Below, piece by piece: positions 63,013 through 64,000 of a stretch of 64,000 bases of DNA. The stretch spans positions 124,001 to 188,000 of the forward strand of contig JAJDAY010000010.1 of the NCBI GenBank assembly GCA_029261655.1, in the 5' to 3' direction. Source of the stretch: Nitrospinaceae bacterium (GTDB taxonomy: Bacteria; Nitrospinota; Nitrospinia; Nitrospinales; VA-1). Within the stretch, counting starts at the first letter, position 1. The number at the start of each line of letters is the position of its first letter. Under the pieces are notes generated by a model. The model searched no databases, had not been told where the DNA came from, and saw nothing but the letters and a program-made list of their open reading frames with translations. The position numbers were made by a program, and so were the translations under genes.

Positions 63013-64000
63013 TTATTTTCTTGGAATCCTCACCTTGGCAAAATCCTTTTGCGTGTATTTATATTTTTTGAAAAATAGATTGATGGTCTGCAAGGCTTTG
63101 CCGATCCATTCATCCTTGTGCGCTTCAACAAAAAAATGTTTTGCGATGATGGTATGGACAATGGCGTAATACCCTTGCTTGTCCTTATCGTAGGCCTGGG
63201 CCAGGGCATAGTGCGCCATCATGTGTTCAGGGTTCACTTCGACGGCTTCTTTGAGAGTTTCGATGGCCTCCGCCGTTTTATCGGTTTGACTGAGCGGCAC
63301 ACTGGTCTGGTACAATCCTTCCGCTAAAAAATCACGGACCTTTTCGTTGTCGGGGGTGATCTTGAGGGCTTCCTGCAACGCGGGCACCGCCTCTTCATAG
63401 CGTTTTAATTTCATCAGGGACACGCCCAGTTTGAAATTGGCTTCCCTGGCCATCTTGGGACTCACCCGGATCGCGGTGCGTAAGGGTTGAACCGCCGCCT
63501 GAAAATTTTTCTGTTTATAATAAATCATGGCCAGATTCAAATTTGGCAATGCCGATTTCGGGTTCACCTTGATCTCTTCCAGGTAATGTTTAATCGCCTT
63601 TTCAGGCGACCCTAATTTTGAGTAGACGATGCCAAAATTGTAATTGGCGTCCACGGCCAGGTTTTTGTCCAGTTGCAGCGCGTCCTTAAATTTTTTCAAC
63701 GCTTCCTCATACCGGCCAAGGTCCGAAAAACAAATGCCCATCGACAAATGCGCGGGACCGTAATCGGGCACAACACGGATGGCTTCCTGAATATGGTGCA
63801 TGGATTCCTTGAACTGTTTTCTTTTTCCCAGCAGAACCGAAATATTGGTGTGAGCTTCGGCCAGGCGTTTTCGGGTGGCCTGGCTTTTGGGGTCTAACTG
63901 CAATGAGGTGTCAAGAGGTTCGAGGGCGTCTTCATCGCGTCCCATTTCAATCAGGGCAACGCCGAACTGGTAATAGGCGCTTCGATGTTTGGGATTGATG
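63013..64000 (-). CDS. TPR-repeat protein (partial, N-terminus beyond the window)
   Basis: At least 328 codons, open to the right edge of the window. The frame continues upstream of the first visible Met with NPKHRSAYYQFGVALIEMGR, itself a TPR, so that Met is internal. About eight 34-residue TPR units follow, for example YGPAHLSMGICFSDLGRYEE, AVDANYNFGIVYSKLGSPEK, ALPNLNLAMIYYKQKNFQAA, AREANFKLGVSLMKLKRYEE and HMMAHYALAQAYDKDKQGYY. It ends in a basic tail (YKYTQKDFAKVRIPRK). It is a scaffold for protein contacts with no catalytic domain in the visible part. Convergent with the ParB-domain gene. Confidence 0.9.
   Translation of the reverse strand, partial: INPKHRSAYYQFGVALIEMGRDEDALEPLDTSLQLDPKSQATRKRLAEAHTNISVLLGKRKQFKESMHHIQEAIRVVPDYGPAHLSMGICFSDLGRYEEALKKFKDALQLDKNLAVDANYNFGIVYSKLGSPEKAIKHYLEEIKVNPKSALPNLNLAMIYYKQKNFQAAVQPLRTAIRVSPKMAREANFKLGVSLMKLKRYEEAVPALQEALKITPDNEKVRDFLAEGLYQTSVPLSQTDKTAEAIETLKEAVEVNPEHMMAHYALAQAYDKDKQGYYAIVHTIIAKHFFVEAHKDEWIGKALQTINLFFKKYKYTQKDFAKVRIPRK

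Overview
The window is chromosomal DNA of a Gram-negative bacterium of roughly 50 percent GC. It makes LPS (lpxA, lpxB, lpxI, fabZ, hldD, bamA, skp), assimilates ammonium with a sigma-54-linked, GlnE-controlled glutamine synthetase, and carries a DabA-type inorganic-carbon transporter gene beside Mrp and complex I-like subunits, which suggests an autotroph. The mix of gene content and order (apgM-like/lysC/cimA, Gfo/Idh inside the lpx cluster, LpxI instead of LpxH, DUF4912 with GH57) resembles Nitrospinota and Desulfobacterota-like lineages. Nitrospinota is my best guess, from memory of gene content only.

Layout. 1-7223 (minus): one tightly packed membrane operon, mrpE-F-G-(MbhD/E-like)-B-C-D followed by a NuoL-like and a NuoM-like subunit; the last runs off the left edge. 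Directly upstream on the same strand is dabA (7359-10349). A 1 kb non-coding stretch with a decayed tRNA-Ala piece follows. 11411-18806 (plus): a CBS/CorC membrane protein, then an RND tripartite efflux operon behind a perfect 13-bp hairpin. 18891-20875 (minus): a small cytochrome c and a porin. 21391-23034 (plus): an exported ankyrin protein and an AT-rich membrane protein. 23168-27525 (minus): hldD, an M48 peptidase, a DUF898 protein and an MBL-fold hydrolase. 27834-36544 (plus): an NtrC-type regulator, the DUF4912/GH57 glucan pair, and an amino-acid operon (ApgM-like, aspartate kinase, citramalate synthase). 36582-42677 (minus): glnE, phzF-like, glnA, glnB. 43053-50903 (minus): the envelope operon bamA-skp-fabZ-lpxA-Gfo/Idh-lpxI-lpxB-acyltransferase. 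51086-59761 (minus): clpC, metH and a coiled-coil histidine kinase. 59881-64000: a sugar-dehydrogenase-like protein, a SUMF1-type lipoprotein, a lone ParB-domain protein and a TPR protein that runs off the right edge.

The most unusual parts are three. First, the DabA-Mrp-NuoL-NuoM locus, in which MrpA is split and its large half is replaced by a NuoL with a complete lateral helix lengthened by 27-residue tandem repeats. Second, an ApgM-family protein in the threonine/isoleucine operon whose catalytic and metal-binding positions have almost all been replaced. Third, an lpx cluster that lacks lpxD but has a Gfo/Idh dehydrogenase. No CRISPR array, prophage, insertion sequence or rRNA gene was seen.
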